A DNA stretch of 64,000 bases from the NCBI RefSeq assembly GCF_902497995.1, contig NZ_CABVII010000019.1, positions 62,001-126,000 on the forward strand, read 5' to 3'. The position numbers were made by a program, and so were the translations under genes. Under the pieces are notes generated by a model. That model searched no databases. It was not told where the DNA came from and was given only the letters and a program-made list of their open reading frames with translations. Of the stretch, positions 18,073-26,632 are shown piece by piece (the first letter of the stretch is position 1; each line of letters opens with the position of its first letter). Origin of the DNA: Pseudomonas fluorescens (GTDB lineage: Bacteria; Pseudomonadota; Gammaproteobacteria; Pseudomonadales; Pseudomonadaceae).

Positions 18073-18981
18073 TCACTTTTTCGGTGGTTTACCGCTGGTA
18101 GGGATGTGCAGGTACGACATCACGCTTTCAGTCAGTTCGGTTGCCAGTTTGACCGCTTCTTTATTGCGCGCCATCACGCCGGCGACCAAGCCTTCGATCA
18201 AGGCCAGCACGGCGATGTTGGAACTGGTCAGCACCGGGTGATCGCAAGGCGCAAACAGCGTGTGCTCGGCAATGCCGGTGAGCGGCGAGGCGGGTGAATC
18301 GGTAATTGCCAGCACCGATGCGCCACGTTCATTGGCGAAGCGTGCCAGTTGCAGGGTGTCGAGGGAGTAGCGCGGCAGGGCGATCGCCAGCAGCACGTCC
18401 TGATCGGTGATTGCGGCCAGACGGTAAGCGGCGTTTTCGTTACCGCCCTCCATGCTGATGGCCGTGGCGTCGGCACAGAAGGGCATCAGGGTCGAGGCGG
18501 CGAGGCCGGCGAAGTAGACACTGTTGCCGAACCCCAGAATGTAGATTTTGCGTGCTGTGGTCAGGCGAGTGACGAACGCTTCAAAGGTGTCGGCGTGGTT
18601 GTTGGTCACCGCCGTGGCCAGGTTGCTGCTGGCGCTCTGGAGTTGCTCGTGCAGGCCAAACGTGCCGCCCGGGCGATGGGCAAGTTCGTTGCGCAGTTTG
18701 TCGACCGGCGACACCATCTGCTGCAACGTTGCGACCAGCTCGGCCTTCATGCCGCTGTAACCACCGAGGTTCAGCGCTTTGGCCAGACGGTTGACGGCGG
18801 CGGGTGAGGTCAATGTTGCGTGAGCCATCTCCTCGATGGTCAGGGTCGCGGCCTTGAGCGGGTGACGCAGGATAAAGTCCGCCACCTTGCGCAGTGACGG
18901 CGGCAGTTCGCAAACGATTTCCGTCAGTTTGCGCATGACCGGCGCGGCATAGACTGTGGTGTCTTTCGATGGGGTTGGCAT
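18073..18981 (-). CDS. RpiR/MurR-family transcriptional regulator
   Basis: A protein of about 302 residues with an N-terminal HTH_6 domain (LPPSLRKVADFILRHPL..., TIEEMAHATLTSPAAVNRLA) and a C-terminal SIS sugar-phosphate-like domain (KIYILGFGNSVYFAGLAAST, VLAITDSPASPL). It follows the ABC transporter operon on the same strand and is its likely regulator. Start 18981 opens with MPTPSKDTT; the ribosome site is weak, and 19059 is a longer alternative. Confidence 0.87.
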   Translation of the reverse strand: MPTPSKDTTVYAAPVMRKLTEIVCELPPSLRKVADFILRHPLKAATLTIEEMAHATLTSPAAVNRLAKALNLGGYSGMKAELVATLQQMVSPVDKLRNELAHRPGGTFGLHEQLQSASSNLATAVTNNHADTFEAFVTRLTTARKIYILGFGNSVYFAGLAASTLMPFCADATAISMEGGNENAAYRLAAITDQDVLLAIALPRYSLDTLQLARFANERGASVLAITDSPASPLTGIAEHTLFAPCDHPVLTSSNIAVLALIEGLVAGVMARNKEAVKLATELTESVMSYLHIPTSGKPPKK

Positions 18982-19108
18982 ATCCAGCTCAACATTTCCT
19001 GAAGGTGAGAGAAGGGCTGTGCCTGATGCCCTGACAAGGTTGGCCGGAGTGTATCCCAAGCCTGCCTTGTCAGGGCAGCGCCGAGCAGTGGATGGGCGGG
19101 CGGCGGTC

Positions 19109-19873
19109 TTACTTCAAGCTCCCGGCCAGAAACTGCTGGAGGCGTTCGGACTGCGGGTTGACCAGCACCTCACGCGGGTCGCCGCGCTCTTCGACAACGC
19201 CCTTGTGCAGGAACACCAGTTGGTTGGAAACCTCGCGGGCAAAGCCCATTTCGTGAGTCACCACCACCATGGTGCGGCCTTCCTGCGCCAGATCCTGCAT
19301 GACTTTAAGCACTTCGCCGACCAGTTCCGGGTCGAGCGCCGACGTCGGCTCATCAAACAGCATCACTTGCGGTTCCATCGCCAGTGCGCGGGCAATGGCC
19401 ACACGCTGCTGCTCGCCACCGGACATATGCGCCGGCCAGGCGTTCTTGCGATGCGCCACCCCGACTTTGTTCAGATAGTGCTCGGCCTTTTCCCGTGCCT
19501 CTTTCTTGCCCAGCCCCTGCACATGCACCGGGGCTTCCATGACGTTTTCCAAAGCGCTCATGTGGGACCAGAGGTTGAAGTGTTGAAACACCATCGATAG
19601 CTGCGAACGCATGCGTTGCAACTGCCTGGGTTCGGCCGCCTTCAGCCCGCCAAGCTTGTTGGCCGCCAGCTTGAGCGGTTCGCCATTGAGCACGATAGTG
19701 CCCGCATTGGGTGGCTCCAGCAGGTTGATGCAGCGCAGGAAGGTACTTTTGCCCGAGCCGCTGGAGCCGATGATGCTGATCACGTCACCGGCCTGTGCTT
19801 GCAGGGACACGCCCTTGAGCACCTGGTGCGCGCCGTAACTTTTGTGCAGGTCCTGAACTTCAAGTTTGTACAT
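19109..19873 (-). CDS. Polar amino acid ABC transporter, ATP-binding subunit
   Basis: A 254-residue ATPase of the HisP/GlnQ type: Walker A GSSGSGKSTF, signature MSGGEQQRVAIARAL, Walker B VMLFDEPTSALD and switch His in VVTHEM. Closest in style to the histidine/lysine/arginine/ornithine importers. Fifth gene of the five-gene operon read from 23283 leftwards, after the deacylase (18-bp gap). Confidence 0.95.
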   Translation of the reverse strand: MYKLEVQDLHKSYGAHQVLKGVSLQAQAGDVISIIGSSGSGKSTFLRCINLLEPPNAGTIVLNGEPLKLAANKLGGLKAAEPRQLQRMRSQLSMVFQHFNLWSHMSALENVMEAPVHVQGLGKKEAREKAEHYLNKVGVAHRKNAWPAHMSGGEQQRVAIARALAMEPQVMLFDEPTSALDPELVGEVLKVMQDLAQEGRTMVVVTHEMGFAREVSNQLVFLHKGVVEERGDPREVLVNPQSERLQQFLAGSLK

Positions 19874-19891
19874 GGTTTGAACTCTCTGGAG

Positions 19892-21004
19892 TCAGTCGCT
19901 GAGCAAGCGACCCTGGCGAATGGGGGTAGAGCCTGCAACCTTGGCCAGCCACAATCCAGGCTGGGCAAAGCGCAGCCGTTCGCGGGCATAGAGAATGCCG
20001 TCGGTGCTGGCGCTCACCACGCTATGGCGGTCGGTCAGGGGGTCGATGACCTCGAATAGCGGATCGCCGACCTTGACCTGCGCACCCAGCGGTTGCAGAA
20101 AACTCACTACACCCGGATGGGGCGCACAGGCGTACTGCGCGCCGGCGAATGGCAGGGCCTGGCAATGGCTCGGCGGTGCCGCTGGCCAGTCACCGCTGAT
20201 CAGGCCTTGTTCGGCGAGATACCCGAGAATGGCTTGGGCACTGTCGACGCATTGCTCGCGTTCGGTGTCGGCCATGCCACGCAATTCGATGGTGGTGGCC
20301 ACGCACGCCAGGGGAATATTGGCTTCCGGAAACCGCTCGGCCAGGCGTAGCCAGGCAATGGCGCAGGCTTCGTCGAAGGCACTGCCGCCCGCATCTTCGG
20401 CCAGTAACGTGACCCCTGCGCCGAGGCGAGCGGCCAGTGACTGCAAGCGTGGCCAGTGTTGCGGCATCGCATACAACAACATGATCGATTCGAAATCGCA
20501 GTGCAGGTCCAGCACCACATCGGCGTCACAGGCATGCTGCAGCAACAGGCGGCGCAGGCCGTCGAGCTCCGAGGTCGGTGCTGGCATGGCGGCCAGGGCA
20601 TCGCCCATGGCACCGCGGATAAGTGCGATGTTGGCGTCGGCATCGTCTCCCAGTTGGCCTTCCAGCAGCCGTGCAACGGCATCGACCAACTCCGGGAAGT
20701 CGCGATTGAAGTTCTTGCCGCTGGAGAATTCAAAGCGCCCCTGATGGGTGGCCTGGAACATCTGGGCGATACCGATCGGATTGGCCATTGGCACCAACTC
20801 GATCACCCCGGTCAGGCGGCCTTGTGCTTCCAGTTCCAGAAGGCGTTGCTTGAGCTCGACGGCGACGCGCATCCCCGGCAATTCGTCGGCATGCAATGAC
20901 GCCTGGATGTACGCTTTGCGCGGTCCACTGCCAAAACGAAACAGGGTCAGCGTGCGTTCGGTGCCCGAGGCACTCCACGGCAACAGGTATTGAATGTGCT
21001 CCAT
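19892..21004 (-). CDS. Succinylglutamate desuccinylase/aspartoacylase-family deacylase
   Basis: A 370-residue zinc carboxypeptidase-like (M14/AstE) enzyme. Metal motif ASLHADELPG (His/Glu), then SSGKNFNRDFPEL and VVLDLHCDFESIML supply the remaining zinc and substrate residues. The C-terminal part is a lipoyl-like barrel (HPGVVSFLQPLGAQVKVGDP). Such enzymes remove an acyl group from an N-acyl amino acid. It lies inside the ABC operon, 10 bp before the next permease gene, so it should act on the imported compound. Confidence 0.88.
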   Translation of the reverse strand: MEHIQYLLPWSASGTERTLTLFRFGSGPRKAYIQASLHADELPGMRVAVELKQRLLELEAQGRLTGVIELVPMANPIGIAQMFQATHQGRFEFSSGKNFNRDFPELVDAVARLLEGQLGDDADANIALIRGAMGDALAAMPAPTSELDGLRRLLLQHACDADVVLDLHCDFESIMLLYAMPQHWPRLQSLAARLGAGVTLLAEDAGGSAFDEACAIAWLRLAERFPEANIPLACVATTIELRGMADTEREQCVDSAQAILGYLAEQGLISGDWPAAPPSHCQALPFAGAQYACAPHPGVVSFLQPLGAQVKVGDPLFEVIDPLTDRHSVVSASTDGILYARERLRFAQPGLWLAKVAGSTPIRQGRLLSD

Positions 21005-21013
21005 TGCAGCTCC

Positions 21014-21712
21014 TTAGTGCTTGCGCGGTGCCAGGTACGCCAGCCAGCGGCGCTCGGCCAGCTTGAACAGACGCACCAGGATGAAGGTCAGGACGAGGTA
21101 GATGAGACCGGCGGTGATAAACGCCTCGAACGGTAGATAGAACCGTGAGCTGACAGTACGCGCGGCTCCGGTGATGTCGACGAGGGTGACGATGGAGGCC
21201 AGGCTGGTGGTTTGCAGCATCATCAGCACTTCGTTGCTGTACTGCGGCAATGCCCGGCGCAAGGCCGACGGCATGAGAATGCGGCGATACAGGGTCAGGC
21301 GTGACATGCCCATGGCCTTGGCGGCTTCGATCTCGCCATGGGGAGTGGCTCTCAAGCTGCCGGCCAGCAGTTCTGCGCTATAGGCACTGGTGTTGATCGC
21401 GAAGGCCAGGCAGGCGCAAAAGGTGGCGCTGGACAGGTAAGGCCAGAGCACGCTTTGGCGCACGGCTTCGAACTGCGCCAGGCCGTAATAGATCAGGAAC
21501 AATTGCACCAGCATCGGCGTGCCGCGAATCACGTAGGTATAGAGCCAGGCCGGGAAGTTGATCAGCGGCGACCGCGACACCCGCATCAGCGCCAGTGGAA
21601 TCGCCAATACCAAACCCAGGGCCAGGGAAATGAGCAGGACTTTGAGGGTCAACAAGGCGCCATTGAAATACAGCGGCAGGTTTTCCCAGATCAGGTTGTA
21701 GTCGAGAATCAT
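21014..21712 (-). CDS. Polar amino acid ABC transporter permease (HisM-like)
   Basis: A 232-residue permease with about five helices and the coupling EAA loop (GEIEAAKAMGMSRLTLYRRI). It pairs with the permease gene just upstream to form the membrane channel, as in HisQM. The 14-bp gap to that gene shows tight operon organisation. Confidence 0.93.
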   Translation of the reverse strand: MILDYNLIWENLPLYFNGALLTLKVLLISLALGLVLAIPLALMRVSRSPLINFPAWLYTYVIRGTPMLVQLFLIYYGLAQFEAVRQSVLWPYLSSATFCACLAFAINTSAYSAELLAGSLRATPHGEIEAAKAMGMSRLTLYRRILMPSALRRALPQYSNEVLMMLQTTSLASIVTLVDITGAARTVSSRFYLPFEAFITAGLIYLVLTFILVRLFKLAERRWLAYLAPRKH

Positions 21713-21725
21713 GGGCGGGCTCCCC

Positions 21726-22415
21726 TCACAATTCGGCGGCTTTGATGCCGACCGAGTAGTGTTTTTCCAGATAGCGCAGCACCAGCAAGGACAGGCTGGT
21801 GAGCATCAGGTACAGCGCCGCCACCGCGAGGTAAAACGTGAAGGGCTCGTGGGTGGCATCCGCGGCGTTCTTGGCCTTGAACATCATGTCCTGCAAGCCA
21901 ATCACCGAGATCAGCGCGGTGGACTTGGTCAGCACCAGCCAATTGTTGGTGAACCCGGGAATGGCGAAACGAATCATCTGCGGTACCAGAATTCGCCAGA
22001 ACACCTGCGCACCGCCCATGCCATAGGCCACGCCGGCCTCGGCCTGACCCTTGGGGATCGCCATGAAGGCGCCGCGAAAGGTTTCCGAGAGGTAGGCGCC
22101 AAAAATGAAGCCCATGGTGCAGACGCCGGCGATAAAGGGGTTGATGTCGATATAGCGGGTGTAACCGAGCGCCAGGGCCATGCGGTTCACCAGATCCTGG
22201 CCGCCGTAGAAGATCAGCAGGATCAGCACCAGGTCTGGAATACCGCGAATCAGGGTGGTGTAACTTTCCCCGAGCATGGCCAGCCATTTGAGCGGTGACA
22301 AGCGAAAAGCCGCGCCGATCAGACCCAGGGCAATCGCCAGGGACATGGACGTCAAGGCCAGGTTAATGGTCAGCCAGGCGCCATCGAGAATGCTCGATCC
22401 GTAGCCGTGGAGCAT
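21726..22415 (-). CDS. Polar amino acid ABC transporter permease (HisQ-like)
   Basis: A 229-residue permease from ATG 22415, chosen for GAGGAAC upstream. It has the EAA loop (KGQAEAGVAYGMGGAQVFWRI) and the expected membrane helices. Second gene of the operon, after the solute-binding protein. Confidence 0.93.
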   Translation of the reverse strand: MLHGYGSSILDGAWLTINLALTSMSLAIALGLIGAAFRLSPLKWLAMLGESYTTLIRGIPDLVLILLIFYGGQDLVNRMALALGYTRYIDINPFIAGVCTMGFIFGAYLSETFRGAFMAIPKGQAEAGVAYGMGGAQVFWRILVPQMIRFAIPGFTNNWLVLTKSTALISVIGLQDMMFKAKNAADATHEPFTFYLAVAALYLMLTSLSLLVLRYLEKHYSVGIKAAEL

Positions 22416-22506
22416 GATGAAGTTCCTCAAGCGAGCGCCGCGAGGCGCGCAAGACAAGCCCCGGGAGACGCCTGCAATGGGCCGGCGCCGGGGCGGAGAG
22501 CAAGGT

Positions 22507-23283
22507 TTATTCGCCGTAGATATCGAACGCGAAGTACTTGGCCATCACCTGCTGGTACTTGCCATTGGCGCGAATGGCGTCAATCGCGGCACTCAGGCGC
22601 GCAACGTTGGCACTGTCGCCTTTGCGCACAGCGATCCCGGCGCCCCGGCCAAAATACTTCGGGTCGTTGATGTCCGGCCCTGTCAGCGCGAAACCCTGGC
22701 CAGCCGGGGTTTTGATGAAGCTCTCGTCGGTGTTGACGATGTCGGCGAGGGTGGCGTCCAGGCGACCCGAGGCGAGATCGAGGAAGGCTTCATTTTGTGA
22801 GGAGTAGCGCACCACAACGACGCCGGCTTTTTCCAGTTGCTCGGTGGCAAATCGATCGTAAGTCGAGGAGCGTTGCACGCCGACTTTCTTGCCCTTGAGG
22901 TCCACCAAAGGGTCATTGATCACGTTGCCGGCCTTCATCGCGAACTTGCCCGGTGTGTGGTAGTACTTTTTGCTGAAGTCCACGGACTTCATCCGGTCTT
23001 CGGTAATGGACATCGACGACAGCACGGCATCGATCTTGCGCACTTTGAGCGACGGGATCATGCCGTCGAACTCCTGAATGACCCACTCGCACTTGACCTT
23101 CATTTCTTCGCACAAGGCGTTGCCGATGTCGTAATCGAAGCCGCTCACGTTGCCCTCTGGTGTCTTGAAGGAGAAGGGCGGGTAGGCGGCTTCGATACCG
23201 ATACGCAGGCTGTCTTCGTCGGCCTGTGCCAGGAAGCTGAAAGCGCATAACGCCAGCGCACCTAGAAGTTCAGTCTTGTTCAT
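22507..23283 (-). CDS. Polar amino acid ABC transporter, periplasmic binding protein
   Basis: A 258-residue family-3 solute-binding protein (HisJ/ArgT-like). A signal peptide ends near FLAQADED, and the core shows IGIEAAYPPFSFKTPEG and GFDYDIGNALCEEM, with SSMSITEDRMKSVDFS, typical of lysine/arginine/ornithine binders. AAGGAG is eight bases before ATG 23283. First gene of the operon; the AT-rich stretch at 23370-23430 should carry the promoter. Confidence 0.93.
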   Translation of the reverse strand: MNKTELLGALALCAFSFLAQADEDSLRIGIEAAYPPFSFKTPEGNVSGFDYDIGNALCEEMKVKCEWVIQEFDGMIPSLKVRKIDAVLSSMSITEDRMKSVDFSKKYYHTPGKFAMKAGNVINDPLVDLKGKKVGVQRSSTYDRFATEQLEKAGVVVVRYSSQNEAFLDLASGRLDATLADIVNTDESFIKTPAGQGFALTGPDINDPKYFGRGAGIAVRKGDSANVARLSAAIDAIRANGKYQQVMAKYFAFDIYGE

Positions 23284-23554
23284 ATTGTTGACTCCTTGAG
23301 GGCATTTGGGGGAGCGGGTGCCCGCCATCCGGGTTGGCGCGGTGGATCAGTCCTGTGATCGGCGAGCTATAAATGACACAATAAAAATCCATATGCAACA
23401 CAGTTGAAAAAAATCATATCAGTTCGGGGCGTGACAAAGCGCTGCCGAAGTGGCGAATCAATGGGAGTGACGTGGATCGTCGGTGCGCGCGATGACCCGC
23501 AGGTGCAAGGTACAGTTGGGCAGGCCAAAAAGAGGGGTAGGGAAATTGGCTTTA

Positions 23555-23893
23555 CAGGCCGATGAGCGTGTAGTCCTGCCAAGCGTGGGCACCTTCGCCG
23601 ATGGCGTAGCGGTCGCGCAGATCGGTGCCCATGGTTTCGAAGTGTGCCGCTTCTGCGTCAATGATGTGATAACCGTCAGTAACGATGAGCTGTGCATCGC
23701 AACAAAGAATATCTACGACGACACCCGCTCAATCACTGAGCCTTCCGGTGCCTTGGCCGTGGCCGGGATCAAGAAATACGTAGCGCGCACGGGTGTCCGG
23801 GGTCAGACCCTGATCGCCATCGACTCCGGTGCCAATATCAATTTCGACATGTTACGGCACGTGGCCGAACGCGCTGCAGCGGTTTGCGCATGA
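23555..23893 (+). pseudogene. ilvA: Threonine dehydratase (ilvA) internal fragment
   Basis: About 105 residues match the catalytic domain of biosynthetic threonine dehydratase: VVLPSVGTFADGVAVAQIG, YDDTRSITEPSGALAVAGIK and TLIAIDSGANINFDMLRHVA. The PLP-lysine half and the C-terminal ACT-like regulatory domains are absent, so it cannot be active. It ends exactly where repeat copy A begins, which suggests loss by a rearrangement at the repeat. Confidence 0.85.
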
Positions 23894-23980
23894 GCCTATG
23901 TGCCTCTCATCATCAGAGGTGCTTGATTGTTCGATTGAGCCGCGGCTGGTTTCGATATTGGAATGACCCTCCGCTGAAAT

Positions 23981-24004
23981 GCGGTCCCCTAAAAAAGGGA
24001 CCGC
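23981..24004 (-). terminator. 3' hairpin of repeat copy A
   Basis: GCGGTCCC pairs with GGGACCGC around an A-rich loop, about 30 bp after the DUF6124 stop. The same hairpin with different loops follows the gene in copies B, C and E. It has no clear T run after the stem, so termination is only a guess. Confidence 0.5.
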
Positions 24005-24034
24005 TGCACAGCCCGCATGGCTGACTCGTTCGCC

Positions 24035-24397
24035 TCAAGCGGGCGGATCGATCTGATCCAGCATCCGGTTCGCCGTGATTTCCGCCAGCATGATGCTGTT
24101 GGAAATACCCAGCAGGGCATTGCGCGATCCGCCGTCCAGATGATCCACCAGGTGATGGACCATCACATCGACCGAGGCCAGCGTTTCGACCAGATAAACC
24201 GCGAGGGTTTCGGTCGTGGCCTGCGGGTCGACGGTAAACAGGGTACTGGGTGTGCGCGGCGTGGCTTTGATGTCGGCCGTCGACGGGAAGTGGAAGTCGA
24301 GGGCGCGTTCGGCGGCTTCGTTGAGTGTGTTTGAATCGGGGCTTTCGTAGGGGGATGCCGGATCGGTGTCTGGGGGATTGGGTGTGACCTTGAACAT
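24035..24397 (-). CDS. DUF6124-family protein (copy A)
   Basis: A 120-residue protein from ATG 24397. The first half is Pro/Thr-rich and probably disordered (FKVTPNPPDTDPASPYESPD). The second half is a helical pair: TTETLAVYLVETLASVDVMV and HLVDHLDGGSRNALLGISNS. It resembles the Pseudomonas-specific DUF6124 family, usually present in many genomic copies; function unknown. Copies C and E are very similar and B keeps only the C-terminus. Confidence 0.8.
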   Translation of the reverse strand: MFKVTPNPPDTDPASPYESPDSNTLNEAAERALDFHFPSTADIKATPRTPSTLFTVDPQATTETLAVYLVETLASVDVMVHHLVDHLDGGSRNALLGISNSIMLAEITANRMLDQIDPPA

Positions 24398-24409
24398 AAG
24401 CTGACTTCC

Positions 24410-24780
24410 GTGATTGGGTGCCAGCCCTCCTGCTGCTAAACGAGAGGGAGGCAGCTGTACGCAGGTTAGCAGACCGGGGAAGCTAGCAAAGCCGGCGCGC
24501 CCAAAGGCGCCCTGCGCACAACCACCATCAAGTGCAGGCATGGGAATGCCTGACTGACAAGAGCTTGTGCTCCTTACTTATAACCCCGGGCTGCTAAACC
24601 CGATCACTGATGGGCAGTGACGGGAATCAAGTTACCGAGCGGGCCACAGGCGCACAAGCCGGCGGATTCTGGCGTAACCGTAGGCAACGGCGCAAGGTCT
24701 TGTGGCTTTCAGGAAGTAAGTTGTAGGGCGCTTAAACACGTGCCTTCTGCGGACGTTTAAGTTGCATGAGCGAACGTTTC
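24410..24780 (-). promoter_or_regulatory. Conserved structured leader upstream of DUF6124 (copy A)
   Basis: About 370 bp with no gene but strongly conserved among copies A, C and E. Stems kept in these copies while loops differ include TGCTAA/TTAGCA (24434-24472), GGCGC/GCGCC (near 24495-24512), CAGG/CCTG (24535-24552), CACTG/CAGTG (24605-24620) and TTAAAC/GTTTAA (24731-24760). This suggests a folded RNA or regulatory element, transcribed towards DUF6124. No known riboswitch class was recognised. Confidence 0.6.
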
Positions 24781-24859
24781 TAAATCGTGGATGAATCGCT
24801 GACTGCTCTACCTGAGGTTAACCAAATTTGTTACATCGCACACGCCAATCCGCAACACG

Positions 24860-25135
24860 GGCAAGCGCCCGACCACCAAGCCGGAATCTTGGTATGGGCA
24901 ACCAGAGTTGCTGAAGGAAATAATGGAACTCGCGATCCCTGTCCGCGGAAGTCGTGCCGCCGCCCACAAATGGATGGAGCAGCCCAACCCATGCCTGGAC
25001 GGCGAGAGCCCGATCGAGCTTGCGGAAACAGTCGAAGGCGCGAAGCGCGTTCTGGAGTACATTCGGAGCTGGATTGCGCAGCGCATCCAGCCGTCCGCGC
25101 CAGACGTGGGGGTGTCGAGTGCGATTGACGAATGA
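24860..25135 (+). pseudogene. DUF2384 (Xre/MbcA/ParS-type) antitoxin, C-terminal fragment
   Basis: The frame reads ELLKEIMELAIPVRGSRAAAHKWME and then NPCLDGESPIELAETVEGAK, the C-terminal Xre-antitoxin (DUF2384) signature. Only about 75-90 residues remain, lacking the N-terminal HTH half, and the reading starts right at the edge of repeat copy A. No RES toxin gene follows. A short protein from TTG 24908 is possible but more likely this is a relic. Confidence 0.7.
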
Positions 25136-25180
25136 CCGCTGCTGGCCGTTTTCTGCCTGTGGCGACCGGCTGAAAACGAC

Positions 25181-25363
25181 CGATTGTGTTGAAAAAGTCG
25201 GTTATCTGAAATGGCCAGGAGAGCGATCGGTGAATACACCATTTTAGGACGCTGCAACGTGAAATCTGAGTCCAACAGCCACTCTCGGAAGTAATGATTT
25301 CAATTTCAGACGCATGCTTTGCTGCTGCGGAAACCATGGCCAACTTTTTCAACAGAATCGACC
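25181..25363. repeat. MITE-like element with 20-bp inverted ends
   Basis: The left end CGATTGTGTTGAAAAAGTCG and the reverse complement of the right end (TCGATTCTGTTGAAAAAGTT) match closely, enclosing about 180 bp without a gene. The right half recurs at 63397-63505 and the end motif at 15861-15879. Ends of this type are seen with IS1182-like elements; a transposase stub of that type lies at 26405. Confidence 0.65.
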
Positions 25364-25544
25364 CATAGCAGACGATTGCGACCAGGGGAATCAAATCCGC
25401 CCCCGTATCCCATGCCAACACTTCGTAGGCGTAGGACAGGAGCAGTGTTCCTGTTCAAGTGAGGACGCTCTGCGCGTCAGCCAGACGGGTATGGAATGGT
25501 AGACCAGCCCCGGCGGGGGTGGTTTCCCTGTCTCCAAAAAAAGG

Positions 25545-25580
25545 CCCCCACACCGGGCTTCAGTGTGGGGTCCTCTTTTA
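25545..25580 (+). terminator. Rho-independent terminator upstream of the TA operon
   Basis: CCCCACAC pairs with GTGTGGGG around a 9-base loop and is followed by TCCTCTTTT. No intact gene precedes it on the plus strand, so it probably belonged to a lost gene; it now shields the toxin-antitoxin operon. Confidence 0.75.
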
Positions 25581-25636
25581 CGTAAACGCCGTTCTGCGCA
25601 GTCAGGAGTGTTGCTGAGAATGTATCGGCATTTGTA

Positions 25637-25658
25637 TTGTATCTCAGTTGAGATACAA
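25637..25658. promoter_or_regulatory. Operator palindrome of the DinJ/YafQ operon
   Basis: TTGTATCTCA and TGAGATACAA form a perfect 10-bp inverted repeat with a 2-bp centre, 27 bp before the antitoxin ATG. RelB/DinJ antitoxins usually bind such palindromes with their ribbon-helix-helix domain to repress their own promoter. Confidence 0.8.
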
Positions 25659-25685
25659 TAGGCTTTATTCGCTCAGGAGGTCGTT

Positions 25686-25967
25686 ATGGCTACCCAAACA
25701 TCCATGCTGCATGTCCGTGTTGATGATGACATCAAGGCTCAGGCCAGCGCTGCGTTAGGTCACCTGGGCATGAGTATGTCCGAAGCCGTGCGGATCTTTT
25801 TGCACCGCATCGCGGTTGATCAGGCTTTTCCGCTCGAACTAAAAGTGCCCAATGCGAAGACCCGCGTGGCGATGGCCGAAGCGGAAGAGATCATGCGGAC
25901 TAACGCTGCGCGCTTTGAATCAATTGACGAGCTGGTCGATGACCTTGAAAAAAACAGCGGCCAGTAA
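25686..25967 (+). CDS. dinJ: RelB/DinJ-family antitoxin
   Basis: A 93-residue antitoxin. The N-terminus has the ribbon-helix-helix pattern MLHVRVDDDIKAQASAALGH with LGMSMSEAVRIFLHRI, and the C-terminal tail should neutralise the toxin. AGGAGG lies five bases before the ATG. It overlaps the toxin gene by 29 bp, a normal coupling in this family, and the palindrome upstream is its likely operator. Confidence 0.92.
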   Translation: MATQTSMLHVRVDDDIKAQASAALGHLGMSMSEAVRIFLHRIAVDQAFPLELKVPNAKTRVAMAEAEEIMRTNAARFESIDELVDDLEKNSGQ

Positions 25968-26271
25968 ACGTGCGGCGTTACCTCGCACGTCTGACTATGC
26001 GAAGACCTTCCTAAAGGATTGGGAGCGACTGTCGCGCTCCGGTCGTTTTGATCTTAACCGGCTCAAGGAAGTCATGATGCTGCTGGTCGTCAATGATGGG
26101 GCTTTAGCGCCTGAATGGTTAGACCATCCGTTAAAAGGCAACTGGGTGGGCTTTCGGGAGTGCCATGTCGGCGGAGATTTCCTGCTGATTTACCGTCTGG
26201 CTGCTGAAAGCAAACAAGAGCAAATCGTCTTTGTTCGAGCCGGAACCCACGCTGACCTTTTCGAGGAGTAG
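25939..26271 (+). CDS. yafQ: YafQ-family mRNA interferase toxin
   Basis: A 110-residue toxin from ATG 25939, chosen because it overlaps the antitoxin end. The family residues are present: DHPLKGNWVGFRECHV and GGDFLLIYR, then GTHADLF with the catalytic His and Phe. YafQ has Asp-Trp where this protein has Asp-Phe. It should cleave mRNA on the ribosome when the antitoxin is degraded. The pair appears intact, the only complete TA locus in this decaying region. Confidence 0.9.
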   Translation: MTLKKTAASKRAALPRTSDYAKTFLKDWERLSRSGRFDLNRLKEVMMLLVVNDGALAPEWLDHPLKGNWVGFRECHVGGDFLLIYRLAAESKQEQIVFVRAGTHADLFEE

Positions 26272-26404
26272 TAAAAGCACTCAGGGGCCTTCACAGATCT
26301 CCGTTACTCGTCAGACGCGGGGTTACCCTTCGGCGTCCGGCTTTTTGCGTCTGGGGTTTAGTTGTTGGCGCTGATGCGATTTTTTAACAGGGGTCAATTG
26401 TCTG

Positions 26405-26632
26405 TCAGCGAGAACAACGCAGCCCTTCATTGAACAACCAGCGAAATAGATCGCTGTCTCGGAAACGGCCGTGACGATTCTTGGAAAACGTCGAGTGATT
26501 GGGTACTAAGACAGCGCCAAGGCTGCGCGTGCCCAGTTGACTGTTCCACTTATAGAGGTTGGGGTGCGGCAGAAAAAATTTCGGTAATGACAGAAATTTA
26601 CCCTTCCGCCTTGGCGCAACCATCATCGGCAC
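26405..26632 (-). pseudogene. IS1182/DUF772-type transposase fragment
   Basis: The segment reading HSTFSKNRHGRFRDSDLF (about 26425-26500) is the conserved N-terminal core of DUF772 transposases of the IS1182/IS5 type. Everything after it is missing and the upstream part of the frame is unrelated. It is an insertion-sequence stub next to the end of the secreted-protein gene. Confidence 0.7.

Larger units (their letters stand above)
23889..24858 (-). repeat. DUF6124 repeat cassette, copy A
   Basis: The most complete of five related copies. Read on the minus strand it contains a right-hand segment ending CAATCCGCAACAC (24858), a structured leader of about 370 bp, the DUF6124 gene, a 3' hairpin and about 90 bp of left flank (shared with copy B, from GAGCCTATGTGCCTCTCA). 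Copy E at 62 kb matches it from the 3' hairpin through the right end. Confidence 0.9.

Noticed and set aside
23981..24780. Retron or group II intron in the repeat cassette
   Set aside because: There is a structured leader but no reverse transcriptase gene in or near any copy.
24831..25421. Minus-strand ORF of 196 codons over the MITE-like element
   Set aside because: Contains the inverted ends of the element and no protein signature; a similar spurious frame occurs at the second copy near 63400.
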